This document shows, one piece after another, positions 16,521-25,701 of a stretch of DNA of 64,000 nucleotides. The stretch is from Palsa-504 sp963744005 (lineage in GTDB: Bacteria > Actinomycetota > Actinomycetes > Streptosporangiales > Streptosporangiaceae). The notes beneath the pieces were generated by a model. That model made no database searches. It saw only the letters and a program-made list of their open reading frames with translations, and was not told where the DNA came from. Within the stretch, counting starts at the first letter, position 1. The number at the start of each line of letters is the position of its first letter. Both the position numbers and the translations under genes were made by a program. Where the stretch lies: assembly GCA_963744005.1 (NCBI GenBank), contig CAVURU010000003.1, forward strand, positions 3,506,224-3,570,223, in the 5' to 3' direction.

Positions 16521-18281
16521 TCAGAACCCGAGACCGGTTCCGCTGTCGCTCGGGCTCGGGCTGGACGGCGGAGTGGTCGTGACGGACGGCGTAGGCGTCG
16601 GCGACGGCGAGGCGCCGTTCTGGACGAAGATGGTGACCGTCGATCCCTTGGCCGCCGTGCCGCTGGAGGCGGGCTGCTGGGAGAACACGGTGCCGTTGGC
16701 GTACTGAGCGGGGCCCGACCCCTGCTGGACGCTGACGGCGAAGCCTGCCGTGGACAGCACCTGATTGGCCGTCTGCTGGGAGTCGCCGACCACCGACGGC
16801 ACCGGGACGGCCCCGCCGGAGACCGTGATCGTCACCGTCGTGCCCGGCGTGGCGGTACCGCCGCTCGGGTTCTGGCTGACCACCGTGCCGGACGGCTGAG
16901 TGGACGTCGGATCGGACTTGACCGAGTAGTTGAAGCCCTTGGACTGGAGCGTGGCCTGAGCCTGCGCCTCCTGCTGGCCGACCACGTTCGGCACCGCGAC
17001 CGGCGCGACCCCGGTGGAGACGTACAGCGTGACCAGGGTGTTCGGGGCCACGTTGTTACCCTGCGCCGGGTTGGAGCTGATGACCAGCCCCTTCTGCACG
17101 CTGTTGCTGGACTCCTCGACCACCGCCGAGCGCAGGTTCGCGGCGCTGATGTCTTTCTGCGCGGTGGCCACCGGCAGGTTGTCCACCAGCGGCACCGAGG
17201 TGGACTTGCCCCCGGCCAGCAGGTAGTAGGCCACGCCGATGACGACGCCGAGGACCAGGACCAGCCCCAGGACCCACGGAATCCACTGACGGCTGCGCCG
17301 TCGGCCGTCGTCGTAGCCTCCGCCGTCGTAGTCGCCGACCGCCGGGATGGCCGAGGTCCGGCCGGTGGCCATCGAGTCCGCGCCCATCCGCTGGGTGCCC
17401 TGGTACATCTCGGCCCGGGTCGGCGGCGCGGCCGTCACCGGCAGGCCGGAGGCAGCGCGCTGCAGGTCGGCTCGCATGTCGGCCGCGGTCTGGTACCGGT
17501 CGGCCGGGGACTTGGCCATGGCCTTGAGCACGATCGCGTCGGCCCACGGCGGGACCTCCGGGTCGACGCGGGACGGCGGGACCGGGTCCTCCCGGACGTG
17601 CTGGTAGGCGATCGCGACCGGTGAGTCGCCGGTGAACGGCGGCCGGCCGGTGAGCAGCTCGTACAGCAGGCAGCCGGTGGAGTACAGGTCACTGCGCGAA
17701 TCGACCCGCTCGCCCCGCGCCTGCTCGGGCGACAGGTACTGGGCGGTCCCGATCACCTGGGCCGTCTGGGTCATCGTGGCCTGGGCGTCGCTCATGGCCC
17801 GGGCGATGCCGAAGTCCATGACCTTGATGTCGCCGTTGCGGGTCACCATGACGTTGCCCGGCTTGATGTCCCGGTGCACGATGCCGGCCTGGTGGCTGTA
17901 CTCCAGGGCCCGCAGGACGCCGTCGATGATCTCCAGCGACCGCTCCGGCAGCAGCCGGTGGCCGTCCTGCAGCAGGTCCCGGACCGTGCGGCCGTCGACG
18001 TACTCCATCACGATGTAAGGCACCGGGACACCGGTGGCCATGTCCTCGCCGGTGTCGTAGACGGCGACGATGTTCGGGTGGTTCAGCGACGCGGCGGACT
18101 GGGCCTCCCGGCGGAACCTGGCCTGGAAAATCTGGTCCCGGGCCAGGTCGGCGCGCAGTGTCTTGATCGCGACGATCCGGTCCAGCCGGATGTCGCGGGC
18201 ACGGTACACCTCCGCCATGCCGCCGCGGCCAACCACGCCGTCGAGCTCATAGCGGCCGCCGAGTAGACGGGGCTGTGTCAT
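16521..18281 (-). CDS. pknB: Serine/threonine protein kinase PknB with PASTA domains
   Basis: A 586-residue receptor kinase. The catalytic domain has the Gly loop GRGGMAEVY, K40 (VAIKTL), HRDIKPGN with D138, DFG at 156-158 and an activation loop with TMTQTAQVIGTAQYLSPEQA that carries the expected autophosphorylated threonines. A single transmembrane helix (WVLGLVLVLGVVIGVAYYLL) follows, then three extracellular PASTA repeats that sense peptidoglycan fragments, and a Ser/Pro/Thr tail. ATG 18281 begins MTQPRLLGGRYELDGV. It is the last gene of the fhaA-fhaB-pstP-rodA-pbpA-pknA-pknB operon and phosphorylates wall and division proteins. Confidence 0.97.
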   Translation of the reverse strand: MTQPRLLGGRYELDGVVGRGGMAEVYRARDIRLDRIVAIKTLRADLARDQIFQARFRREAQSAASLNHPNIVAVYDTGEDMATGVPVPYIVMEYVDGRTVRDLLQDGHRLLPERSLEIIDGVLRALEYSHQAGIVHRDIKPGNVMVTRNGDIKVMDFGIARAMSDAQATMTQTAQVIGTAQYLSPEQARGERVDSRSDLYSTGCLLYELLTGRPPFTGDSPVAIAYQHVREDPVPPSRVDPEVPPWADAIVLKAMAKSPADRYQTAADMRADLQRAASGLPVTAAPPTRAEMYQGTQRMGADSMATGRTSAIPAVGDYDGGGYDDGRRRSRQWIPWVLGLVLVLGVVIGVAYYLLAGGKSTSVPLVDNLPVATAQKDISAANLRSAVVEESSNSVQKGLVISSNPAQGNNVAPNTLVTLYVSTGVAPVAVPNVVGQQEAQAQATLQSKGFNYSVKSDPTSTQPSGTVVSQNPSGGTATPGTTVTITVSGGAVPVPSVVGDSQQTANQVLSTAGFAVSVQQGSGPAQYANGTVFSQQPASSGTAAKGSTVTIFVQNGASPSPTPTPSVTTTPPSSPSPSDSGTGLGF

Positions 18282-18321
18282 GTCTCGCACTCTGCCAAAC
18301 CACCCTGCGTATCGCCAGTAT

Positions 18322-19686
18322 CTAGGACGACGACGACGGCGACGACGAGGAGGAACTCGACGATGCCGATGCCGACGACGATGAAGAGGCACTTGCTGAT
18401 GCCGAACTGCTCGCCGACGAGCTGGGGCTCGCCGACGATGATGCCCTCGGTGACGAGGTCGGGCTGGAGGACTTCGTAGGCTTCGGGCTCGCCGTCGGGC
18501 CGGGTGCGGTGGACGACCGTTCCACGGTACTCGGACTCAGGCTGGCCGCGACCGGAGGACTGGGCAGCGGGGTCCCGGCCGAGGAGCTGATGTGCTGCAC
18601 CGTGTTGCCGCCGGTGTCTCCGCTGGTCTGGCCCTGGAGGTGCCCGCTGAGGTACAGCCCGGCTACGGCCGCGAGGGCGCACAGCACGGCGGTCAGGCCG
18701 GCCATCGCCCAGCGGCGCCCGCCGCGGCGCGGGGCCAGCGGGCCTGGTGCGTCGTAGCCCTCGGGCAGCGGTCCGGTCGGCCCGGCGGGCAGGTCCCCCC
18801 TGGTCACCGCCGCCGCGGCGGAGCCGGGGAACTCGCCGCCCGCGGCGGAACCGCCCAGCGAGAGCGTCTCGCGCAGCATGTCCGCGCGGTCGGCGACCAC
18901 CCGGGCGCTGGCCGGGCGTTCCGCGGGAGTCTTGGCCAGCATGTCGTAGACCAGCTCGGCCACCGGCGCGGGCACGTCCGGCGGCAGCTCCGGGACCGGC
19001 TCGTGCTTGTGCGCGTAAGCGATGGCCAGCGGCTCGCGGGCGGTGAACGGCACCTGCCCGGCCAGGCATTCGTAGGCGACCACGCCGAGGGAGTAGATGT
19101 CGGAGGAGGCGTCCAGCGGCTCGCCGGTGGCCTGCTCGGGCGACACGTACATAGCCGTGCCCATGACCATGCCGGTCTCGGTCAGGTGCGCGGCCGCGGT
19201 GGCTCGCACCGCGGTGGCGATGCCGAAGTCGGTGATCTTGGTGATGCCGCCGGTGGCCACGAGCAGGTTGCCCGGCTTGATGTCGCGGTGCACGATGCCG
19301 GCCTGGTGCGCGGCGTCCAGCGCGCGCGCCGCCTGGCGTACCAGGTCCAGGGTGGCGTCGGCGGACAGCCGCCCGGCCCGGGCCAAGATCGCGGCCAGCG
19401 GCTCGCCCGGCACCAGCTCCATGATCAGGAACGCGCCGCCGAACTCGGCGGACTCGCCGTAGTCGTAGACCCGGGCGATACCGGGGTGGGACAGGCTGGC
19501 CGCGTACCGGGCCTCGGCCCGGAAGCGGGCCAGGAACGCCTCGTCGCCGGCCCGGCCGGTCGGCAGCAGCTTCACCGCGACCGCGCGGTTGAGCAGTGAG
19601 TCCTCGCCGCGCCATACCTCACCCATGCCGCCGGCCGCGATCCGGTCGGTCAGCCGGTAACGGCTCGCCAGCAGGTAATCGGTCAC
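18322..19686 (-). CDS. pknA: Serine/threonine protein kinase PknA-like, with serine-rich tail
   Basis: A 454-residue kinase: AAGGMGEVW Gly loop, K39 (VAVKLL), HRDIKPGN with D135, DFG from D153, and GTAMYVSPEQA in the activation segment. A transmembrane helix (WAMAGLTAVLCALAAVAGLYL) leads to an extracellular tail that has no PASTA repeats but ends in about 60 residues of nearly pure Ser/Ala/Pro, coded by short GAC/GAG-type repeats on the plus strand. GTG 19686 abuts the pbpA stop. It works with PknB in controlling elongation and division. Confidence 0.93.
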   Translation of the reverse strand: MTDYLLASRYRLTDRIAAGGMGEVWRGEDSLLNRAVAVKLLPTGRAGDEAFLARFRAEARYAASLSHPGIARVYDYGESAEFGGAFLIMELVPGEPLAAILARAGRLSADATLDLVRQAARALDAAHQAGIVHRDIKPGNLLVATGGITKITDFGIATAVRATAAAHLTETGMVMGTAMYVSPEQATGEPLDASSDIYSLGVVAYECLAGQVPFTAREPLAIAYAHKHEPVPELPPDVPAPVAELVYDMLAKTPAERPASARVVADRADMLRETLSLGGSAAGGEFPGSAAAAVTRGDLPAGPTGPLPEGYDAPGPLAPRRGGRRWAMAGLTAVLCALAAVAGLYLSGHLQGQTSGDTGGNTVQHISSSAGTPLPSPPVAASLSPSTVERSSTAPGPTASPKPTKSSSPTSSPRASSSASPSSSASSSASASASSSSSASASSSSSSSSPSSSS

Positions 19687-21168
19687 TTACTTCCCCAGGG
19701 TGGCCAGGTAGGCCTTGATGACCTGGACAGCGATAGGTGCAGCCGCGGTCGCGCCGTAGCCACCGCCTTGAATTATGACGCCCACGGCGATCTGCGGGTT
19801 GTCGTAGGGCGCATAAGCAGTGAAGACCGCGTCATCCAGGCCGGTGTTGTTGGTGCCGTTCTGCGCCGTGCCGGTCTTGCCGGCCATGGTGAAGCCCACC
19901 GCCCCGGAGTTGTAGGCGTTGGCCGTCCCGTCGGAATCCTGGACCGCGGCCAGCATCATCTGGCCCACGCCGGAGGCGACCGTGGGCGACAGCGCCTGGC
20001 TGAGCTGCGTGGGACTGGTCGTGTCGACTGTGCTCAGGTCGCTCGCGGTGACCTGCTTGACCAGGTGCGGCGTCATCAGCTTGCCGCCGTCGGCGACGGC
20101 GGAGGCGAACATGGCCACCTGGAGCGGGGTCACGGTGTCGCTGTACTGGCCGATGGCCGAGAACGCGGTGAGGGCCTGGCTCGGCGGGATCACGTAGTGG
20201 CTCGGGGTGACCGGCATCGGGATCTTCAGGGTCGTGTCGTTCATGCCGAACAGCTCGGCGGAGTTGTTCAGCTCCTGGCCGCCCAGGGTCATGCCCATGC
20301 TGCCGAAGGTGGTGTCGCAGGACTGGGCGAAGGCCGTGATCAGCGGCACCTGCCCGCTGCCGTCCCCGCAAACTTCACCGTCGTTGTTGGTCAGCACGTG
20401 CGTGGTCTGCGGCAGCTTCAGCTCGGTGGGCGAGTACACGCTGGTCTGCGGGCTGCTCCCGGCATTCTTGGTCAGGTATCCGCCGCTGGTCACGATCTTG
20501 AAGGTGGAGCCGGGCGGCCAGGTGTAGTTGATGGCCCGGTTCAGCAGCGGGTTGCCGGCCTGCTTGAGCAGCGCCTCGTCGGCCGCGTTCAGCTTGCCGC
20601 CGTCGTGGGTGGCCAGCACGTTGGGGTCGTAGCTCGGGAACGAGGCCATGGCCAGGATCGCGCCGGTCTGCGGGTCCAGCGCCACCACCGCGCCCGGCTT
20701 GCCCGCCGTGTCCCCCTCCAGGGCCTTCCAGGCCGCGTCCTGGGCCTTGGCGTTGACGGTGAGGGTGACGTTGGCGCCCTTGCGCGGCTTGCCGGTGAGC
20801 AGGTCGATGAGGTTCCGGACGGTCAGCGAGGAGTCGCTGCCGTTCAGCACCGAGTTCTCGTACTTTTCGATCCCGCTCTCGCTGTAGAGCGTGTCGTACC
20901 CGGTCACCGGCGCGTACTCCGGTCCGTGGGCGTACTTGCGCTGGTACTTGTAGACGTCGCTGCTCGGGGTGGACTGGGCCACCGTCACCCCGTCGGACGT
21001 CACGATGCTGCCGCGCTGATACTGAAACTGCGCTTCGAACGCCCGCGCGTTATTCGGCTTGCTGGCCAGGCTGGCCGTCTGGAAGCCCTGCACGTAGTTC
21101 ACGTTGATCAGCAGCAGCACGAACATGACCAGGACGGCGATCGAGATCCGCCGCAGCGCGCGGTTCAC
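19687..21168 (-). CDS. pbpA: Penicillin-binding protein A (class B transpeptidase)
   Basis: A 493-residue class B PBP with an N-terminal membrane anchor (ISIAVLVMFVLLLINVNYV). The active-site motifs are SxxK at S221-K224 (PPGSTFKI), a second motif reading SCD at 283-285 where most homologues have SxN, and KTGTAQ near residue 424. It crosslinks peptidoglycan in partnership with the SEDS protein encoded upstream. The GTG start overlaps the rodA stop (GTGA), so the two are translationally coupled, fitting the SEDS-PBP pairing. Confidence 0.96.
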   Translation of the reverse strand: MNRALRRISIAVLVMFVLLLINVNYVQGFQTASLASKPNNARAFEAQFQYQRGSIVTSDGVTVAQSTPSSDVYKYQRKYAHGPEYAPVTGYDTLYSESGIEKYENSVLNGSDSSLTVRNLIDLLTGKPRKGANVTLTVNAKAQDAAWKALEGDTAGKPGAVVALDPQTGAILAMASFPSYDPNVLATHDGGKLNAADEALLKQAGNPLLNRAINYTWPPGSTFKIVTSGGYLTKNAGSSPQTSVYSPTELKLPQTTHVLTNNDGEVCGDGSGQVPLITAFAQSCDTTFGSMGMTLGGQELNNSAELFGMNDTTLKIPMPVTPSHYVIPPSQALTAFSAIGQYSDTVTPLQVAMFASAVADGGKLMTPHLVKQVTASDLSTVDTTSPTQLSQALSPTVASGVGQMMLAAVQDSDGTANAYNSGAVGFTMAGKTGTAQNGTNNTGLDDAVFTAYAPYDNPQIAVGVIIQGGGYGATAAAPIAVQVIKAYLATLGK

Positions 21169-22583
21169 TTGAGCGACACGACCTGCGTCAGCCCCTCCTC
21201 CTGAATCGGCCGCGGCGGCGGCCGCCGGGCCGAGTCGCTGATCCGGACCAGCAGCGCGATGAGCATCCAGCTCGCCACCAGCGAGGACCCGCCCTGGGAC
21301 AGGAACGGCGTGGTGATGCCGGTCAGCGGGATGAGCCGCGTCACGCCGCCGACGATCACGAAGACCTGCAGCGCGAGCATGAACGACAGGCCGCCCGCCA
21401 GCAGCTTGGAGAACGGATCCTTGACCAGCATCGCGGTGCGCAGCCCGCGCTGCACGATCAGCCCGTAGATGAGCAGGATGGCCATCACCCCGGCCAGCCC
21501 CAGCTCCTCCCCGAAGGCGGTGAAGACCAGGTCGCTCTGGACCAGCGGCGTGATGTACGGCTGGCCGCCGCCCAGGCCCTTGCCGAGCAGCCCGCCGCTG
21601 CCCATCCCGTACAGGCCCTGGACGAGCTGGTAGGCGTCGTGGCTGGGATTCTGCCCGCTGAACGGGTGCAGCCAGATGGTGAAGCGCTCGCCCACGTGGC
21701 CGAACAGCTTGCTGGCCGTGAAGGCGCCGACGACGAACATGATGAAGCCCAGCAGCAGCCAGGAGGTCCGCGAGGTGGCGATGTACAGCATGGCCACGAA
21801 CAGGCCCATGAACAGGGCGCTGGTGCCGATGTCGCTCTCGAAGACCAGCAGCAGCAGGCTGGCCGCCCAGATGGCCAGGATGGGGCCCAGATCACGCGCC
21901 CGGGGCAGGTCGATGCCCAGCACCCGCCGTCCGGCCAGGGCCAGCGCGTCCCGCTTGACGACCAGGTACCCGGCGAACGACACGGCCAGGGCCAGCTTGG
22001 CGAACTCCTCCGGCTGCAGGGTGAACCCGCCCACCTTGACCTGGATCTTCGCCCCGTACACCTCGCTGATCGACGAGGGCAGCAGCGCGGGCAGAGCCAG
22101 CAGGACCAGCCCGAGGGCGCCGAGGGTGTAGGTGTAGCGCTGCAGCCGGCGGGCCTCGCGGATGACGGCCAGGATGCCGACGAAGCAGGCCATGCCGATG
22201 GCGGTGTAGAGGATCTGGATCCCGGTCGCCGACGGGCTCAGCGGAGCGGACAACAGCTTGCCCTGGGCGGCCAGCCGGTAGGTCATCATGATGCCCAGGC
22301 CGTTGAGCAGCGCCGCGAGCGGGAGCAGCAGCGGGTCCGCCCACGGAGCCAGCCGCCGCACGGCCAGGTGCCCGGCCAGGGTGATGATCACGAAGGCGCC
22401 CAGGTACTCGGCCATCGACGAGGGCAGCTTGCCGGTCAGGCTGTAGCCCACGTTCGCGAACGCGAAGGCGACCAGCGCGAACACGAACAGGAGCATGATC
22501 AGCTCGGTGCGCCGCCGCCGGGCCTGCGGCAGCTGCGAGCCGTCCGGCTCGAGCACCGGCGACGGGGCCGTGATGCTGCTCAC
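21165..22583 (-). CDS. rodA: RodA/FtsW-family SEDS peptidoglycan glycosyltransferase
   Basis: A 472-residue polytopic membrane protein with about ten to twelve helices. SEDS signature stretches are present: FQPEEFAK-like LQPEEFAKLALAVSFAGYL, the ESDIGTSALFMGLFVAML region with the Asp important for polymerase activity, and near the C-terminus ITTPFLSQGGSSLVASW. It polymerises lipid II into glycan chains, coupled to PbpA encoded immediately downstream with overlapping codons. GTG start. Confidence 0.96.
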   Translation of the reverse strand: MSSITAPSPVLEPDGSQLPQARRRRTELIMLLFVFALVAFAFANVGYSLTGKLPSSMAEYLGAFVIITLAGHLAVRRLAPWADPLLLPLAALLNGLGIMMTYRLAAQGKLLSAPLSPSATGIQILYTAIGMACFVGILAVIREARRLQRYTYTLGALGLVLLALPALLPSSISEVYGAKIQVKVGGFTLQPEEFAKLALAVSFAGYLVVKRDALALAGRRVLGIDLPRARDLGPILAIWAASLLLLVFESDIGTSALFMGLFVAMLYIATSRTSWLLLGFIMFVVGAFTASKLFGHVGERFTIWLHPFSGQNPSHDAYQLVQGLYGMGSGGLLGKGLGGGQPYITPLVQSDLVFTAFGEELGLAGVMAILLIYGLIVQRGLRTAMLVKDPFSKLLAGGLSFMLALQVFVIVGGVTRLIPLTGITTPFLSQGGSSLVASWMLIALLVRISDSARRPPPRPIQEEGLTQVVSLK

Positions 22584-22620
22584 CGGGACCGCACCCCGTC
22601 CCGGGCGGTCGTCGCCCCGG

Positions 22621-24141
22621 TCAAGCCGACCCCGGAGTGCTTGACGGCAGGGCTGTGGCCTCGATCCCGAACACGGCGGGTGCCGGGCACAGGGCCGGAG
22701 CGGGATCGGGCTGCGGGCCGGGCTTGGCGATGCCGTTGACCGGCTTCTTCTGCTTCCTGGCCGCGTTCACCGCCGCGGTGTAGGCGTCCTCGTCGGTCTT
22801 CCACTGAGCCAGGGCCACGTAGGCGTTACGGCAGCTGTCGACGGCGCTCTGGATGGTCGTCACCGTCTGGCGGACCTGGGTCAGGCTGCCCGTGCTGTAG
22901 TCAGTCTTCACCGTCTGCTGGTAGTTGGACGGGACCTGGGACAGCAGGATGCCGGTCTGCTGATACGGGCTGGACCAGCTGAGCCCCACGATGCGCTGGC
23001 TGATGCCGCGGTAGATGACGACCTGGTTGTTGCTGTCGGTGCCGACGTAGTACTGGTTCTGGCTGACCCGCCAGAAGACGTAGCCGCCGCCGATGACCAC
23101 GGCGGCCAGGACCACCAGCGCCGTGGTCACGATGGGCCAGCGGCGCCGGGAGGGCCGCCGCGAGCGGGCCCGGTGGCCACGCCGGCCCAGCGGCTCGTCG
23201 TAGTCGAGGCCGTCGTCGTCCATGGTCAGCGGCATGCCCGCGGACGTCATCATCGGGTCCAGGTCACCGGCGGCCGACTGGGCCAGCGGCGGCCCGTACC
23301 CGTCGTGATGGTCTTCCAGGCCGTGAATCGGCCCGGTGCCGTCCGGGGTCTCGGCCTCGGCCATGCTGGCTGCGGCTCCGGCCAGCACCGGGATGGTGGT
23401 CAGCGGCAGCTGGGTCGTCGCGGTGTCGACCACGTCCGCCACGATGCAGGTGATGTTGTCCGGCCCGCCGCCGTTGATGGCCAGGTCGATGAGCTGGCGG
23501 GTCGCGGCGTCGGGATCCTCGACGGAGGCCAGCGTGTCCCGCAGCATCTCGTCGCTGACCACTCCGGACAGGCCGTCCGAGCACAGCAGGTACCGGTCGC
23601 CGACCAGGCTGTCGTGCACGGACAGGTCAGGCTCGGCCGACGACCGGCCGTCCAGCGCGCGCAGCAGCAGGGACCGCTGCGGGTGAGTGGCCACGTCGTC
23701 GACGCTGATCCGGCCCTCGTCGACGAGGGACTGCACCAGCGTGTGGTCGTGGGTGATCTGGTAGAGCTCGCCCTCGCGCAGCAGGTACCCGCGGGAGTCG
23801 CCGATGTGGCAGACGGCCGCGTGCCCGTCGGACCACAGCAGCGCCGTCAGCGTGGTGCCCATGCCCTCGACCGCCGGGTTGGCCAGGATCTTCTCGTGCA
23901 GCCGGGCGTTAGCCGCGCCGACCGCGGCGGCCAGCGCCTCGAGCATGTCGGTGCCGAAGGAGACCGTCTCGAGCTCCGAGATGGCCGAGATGGTCAGCGA
24001 GCTGGCCACCTCGCCGGCCGCGTGCCCGCCCATGCCGTCGGCTACGGCGAGCAGCCGCGGGCCCGCGTAGGCCGAGTCCTCGTTCCCCTCCCGGAGGAGG
24101 CCCACGTCGGACCGCACCGCGTAGCGGAGTTCGAGTGTCAT
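22621..24141 (-). CDS. pstP: PP2C-family Ser/Thr phosphatase PstP
   Basis: A 506-residue membrane phosphatase that reverses PknA/PknB phosphorylation. The cytoplasmic PPM domain has RSDVGLLREGNEDS, VADGMGGHAAGE with metal-binding Asp/Gly, GMGTTLTALL, HIGDSRGYLL, LLCSDGLSG and GGPDNITCIVAD. A transmembrane helix (IVTTALVVLAAVVIGGGYVF) is followed by an extracellular domain of about 150 residues. The start codon overlaps the fhaB stop. Length matches actinobacterial PstP. Confidence 0.96.
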   Translation of the reverse strand: MTLELRYAVRSDVGLLREGNEDSAYAGPRLLAVADGMGGHAAGEVASSLTISAISELETVSFGTDMLEALAAAVGAANARLHEKILANPAVEGMGTTLTALLWSDGHAAVCHIGDSRGYLLREGELYQITHDHTLVQSLVDEGRISVDDVATHPQRSLLLRALDGRSSAEPDLSVHDSLVGDRYLLCSDGLSGVVSDEMLRDTLASVEDPDAATRQLIDLAINGGGPDNITCIVADVVDTATTQLPLTTIPVLAGAAASMAEAETPDGTGPIHGLEDHHDGYGPPLAQSAAGDLDPMMTSAGMPLTMDDDGLDYDEPLGRRGHRARSRRPSRRRWPIVTTALVVLAAVVIGGGYVFWRVSQNQYYVGTDSNNQVVIYRGISQRIVGLSWSSPYQQTGILLSQVPSNYQQTVKTDYSTGSLTQVRQTVTTIQSAVDSCRNAYVALAQWKTDEDAYTAAVNAARKQKKPVNGIAKPGPQPDPAPALCPAPAVFGIEATALPSSTPGSA

Positions 24142-24629
24142 CGGCGCAGTTCCAGGACGGTCTTACCGATCCGGACCGGCACGCCCACGGGAACCGGGGT
24201 CGGCCGCGTCACTTTCTGACGGTCCAGGTAGGTGCCGTTGGTCGAGCCGAGATCCTCGACGATCCACTGGCCGTCCTGCGGGAAGATACGGGCATGTCGG
24301 CTTGAAGCGTAGTCGTCGTTGAGCACCAGCGTGGCGTCATTCGCCCGCCCCAGCGTGATCTGCTGGTCGGCCAGGTCCAGGCTGGTGCCCTTCAGCGCGC
24401 CGGCCGTCACCACCAGCACCCGCGGCGAGCCCCGGCCGGGACGCGGCGGCCGGGCCGGGCGGGGCTGGCGCGGCGGCCGGGCGGACTGGGCCTGCCGGCC
24501 CCGCATGCGCCGCGGCAGGGCGGACCCGCCGAGCAGGTCGGTGCGCACCACCCCGATGGCCGCGATGACGAACAGCCACAGCACGGCGAGGAAGGCCACC
24601 CTGATGATGGTGAGAGAAAGCTCGCTCAT
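24138..24629 (-). CDS. fhaB: FHA-domain protein FhaB (FipA)
   Basis: A 163-residue protein with an N-terminal transmembrane helix (IRVAFLAVLWLFVIAAIGVV), an Arg/Pro-rich linker and a C-terminal FHA domain with the phosphothreonine-binding signature GRANDATLVLNDDYASSRHA and DLGSTNGTYLD. FHA domains dock phospho-Thr targets of PknA/PknB; in mycobacteria FhaB links to FtsZ/FtsQ. It overlaps pstP by four bases and lies 21 bases after fhaA. Confidence 0.94.
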   Translation of the reverse strand: MSELSLTIIRVAFLAVLWLFVIAAIGVVRTDLLGGSALPRRMRGRQAQSARPPRQPRPARPPRPGRGSPRVLVVTAGALKGTSLDLADQQITLGRANDATLVLNDDYASSRHARIFPQDGQWIVEDLGSTNGTYLDRQKVTRPTPVPVGVPVRIGKTVLELRR

Positions 24630-24650
24630 CTGAGGCTACGTCCCTGGGCG

Positions 24651-25442
24651 TCAGTAACTGCCTGGGTATCCATTGCCCTGGCCATCCTGGCGGGGGTCCT
24701 GGCGGAAGACCAGCGTAGTGCGGCCCAGCGACACCTGCGTGCCGTCGGCGAGCGAGACCCGGCGCACCGGCTGGCTGTTGACGAAGGTGCCGTTGGTCGA
24801 CCCCAGGTCGACGAGGACGACCTGGTCGTTCTCCACGCGCAGCTCGGCGTGGTGCCGGGACACGCCGGGATCCACCAGGCGCAGGTCGCAGTCGGTGCCC
24901 CGGCCGAGCAGCGTGACCGGGGTCTGCAGTTCGTAGGTGTGCTGGTTGTCGCCGGCCCCGGGCGCGCCGGGCGAGGAGACGAGCAGCCGCGGATGGCCGG
25001 GAAAGCCGCCTCCGCCGGGCCGGGGCAGGTCGCTGGCCGGCAGCCTGATCTCGCCGCCCTCGATGGTCGAGCCGCGGATCACGCCGGACCGGATCCGGAA
25101 CGTGCCGATCGTCATGTCGGGCACGCCCTCGAACCGCATCCGCACCGGGCCCACGAACGAATAACCCTGCTCCTTGGCGTAGTCGCGGGCCAGGTTGGCG
25201 AGCTCGACGCCCAGGCTCTCCGCGTACACATCGAGACGGTTGTGGTCGCTCTCGGCCAGCTCGACCACGAAATCGTTCGGCACCAGGGTGCGGCCCTTCG
25301 CCACGATGGCGGCGCGGTCGTCCATCTCCCGCTGTACCGCGCTGGCGATCTCGACGGGCTGCAGTTCTGACCTGAAGGCGCGGGCAAAGGCTCCCTCCAC
25401 CATTCCTTCGAGCCGTCGCTCAAAGCGCTGCAGAACTCCCAA
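24651..25442 (-). CDS. fhaA: FHA-domain protein FhaA (DUF3662 plus FHA)
   Basis: The 263-residue product has an N-terminal DUF3662 domain (MGVLQRFERRLEGMVEGAFA to about residue 120), a short Gly/Pro linker, and a C-terminal FHA domain (GRGTDCDLRLVDPGVSRHHA, DLGSTNGTFVN). It reads TTG as start, supported by GGAGG eight bases upstream. It is the first gene of the operon and shorter than mycobacterial FhaA, whose linker is much longer. FhaA binds phosphorylated wall-synthesis regulators such as the MviN pseudokinase. Confidence 0.94.
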   Translation of the reverse strand: MGVLQRFERRLEGMVEGAFARAFRSELQPVEIASAVQREMDDRAAIVAKGRTLVPNDFVVELAESDHNRLDVYAESLGVELANLARDYAKEQGYSFVGPVRMRFEGVPDMTIGTFRIRSGVIRGSTIEGGEIRLPASDLPRPGGGGFPGHPRLLVSSPGAPGAGDNQHTYELQTPVTLLGRGTDCDLRLVDPGVSRHHAELRVENDQVVLVDLGSTNGTFVNSQPVRRVSLADGTQVSLGRTTLVFRQDPRQDGQGNGYPGSY

Positions 25443-25528
25443 CGTGCCACCTCCCTTCCCGTCTCGTTCACCCGATCGTATCCGGGGCGCGGGAGCGTTC
25501 GGGGTCGTGCTAACCTACTCGTTGCCCA

Positions 25529-25611
25529 GGGCGGGTGGCGGAACGGCAGACGCGCACGGTTCAGGTCCGTGTGTCCGAAAGGACGTGAGGGTTCAAATCC
25601 CTCCTCGCCCA
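25529..25611 (+). tRNA. tRNA-Leu (anticodon CAG)
   Basis: An 83-base class II tRNA. The acceptor arms GGGCGGG (25529-25535) and CTCGCCC (25604-25610) pair with one G-T, with discriminator A. The anticodon loop TTCAGGT gives CAG at 25562-25564; a long variable arm and the T-loop GGTTCAAATCC are present. CCA is not encoded. A tRNA-Leu just upstream of fhaA is also the order in mycobacteria. Confidence 0.96.
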
Positions 25612-25629
25612 CTGTGCGAGATATATGCA

Positions 25630-25661
25630 GACGCCCCGGACCCTTGCGGGTCCGGGGCGTC
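25630..25661 (+). terminator. Strong hairpin terminator after tRNA-Leu
   Basis: A perfect 14-base stem (GACGCCCCGGACCC pairing with GGGTCCGGGGCGTC) with loop TTGC starts 18 bases after the tRNA. It is followed by only a short T-stretch, as usual for GC-rich actinobacteria. Confidence 0.8.
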
Positions 25662-25701
25662 TTGCTGGGCGCTGCTCGCTGGGGCCGCGGCGAGCCCGGC
25701 G

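Noticed and set aside
18322..18430. Microsatellite or CRISPR-like repeats
   Set aside because: The short repeats are in frame and encode the Ser-rich tail of PknA.
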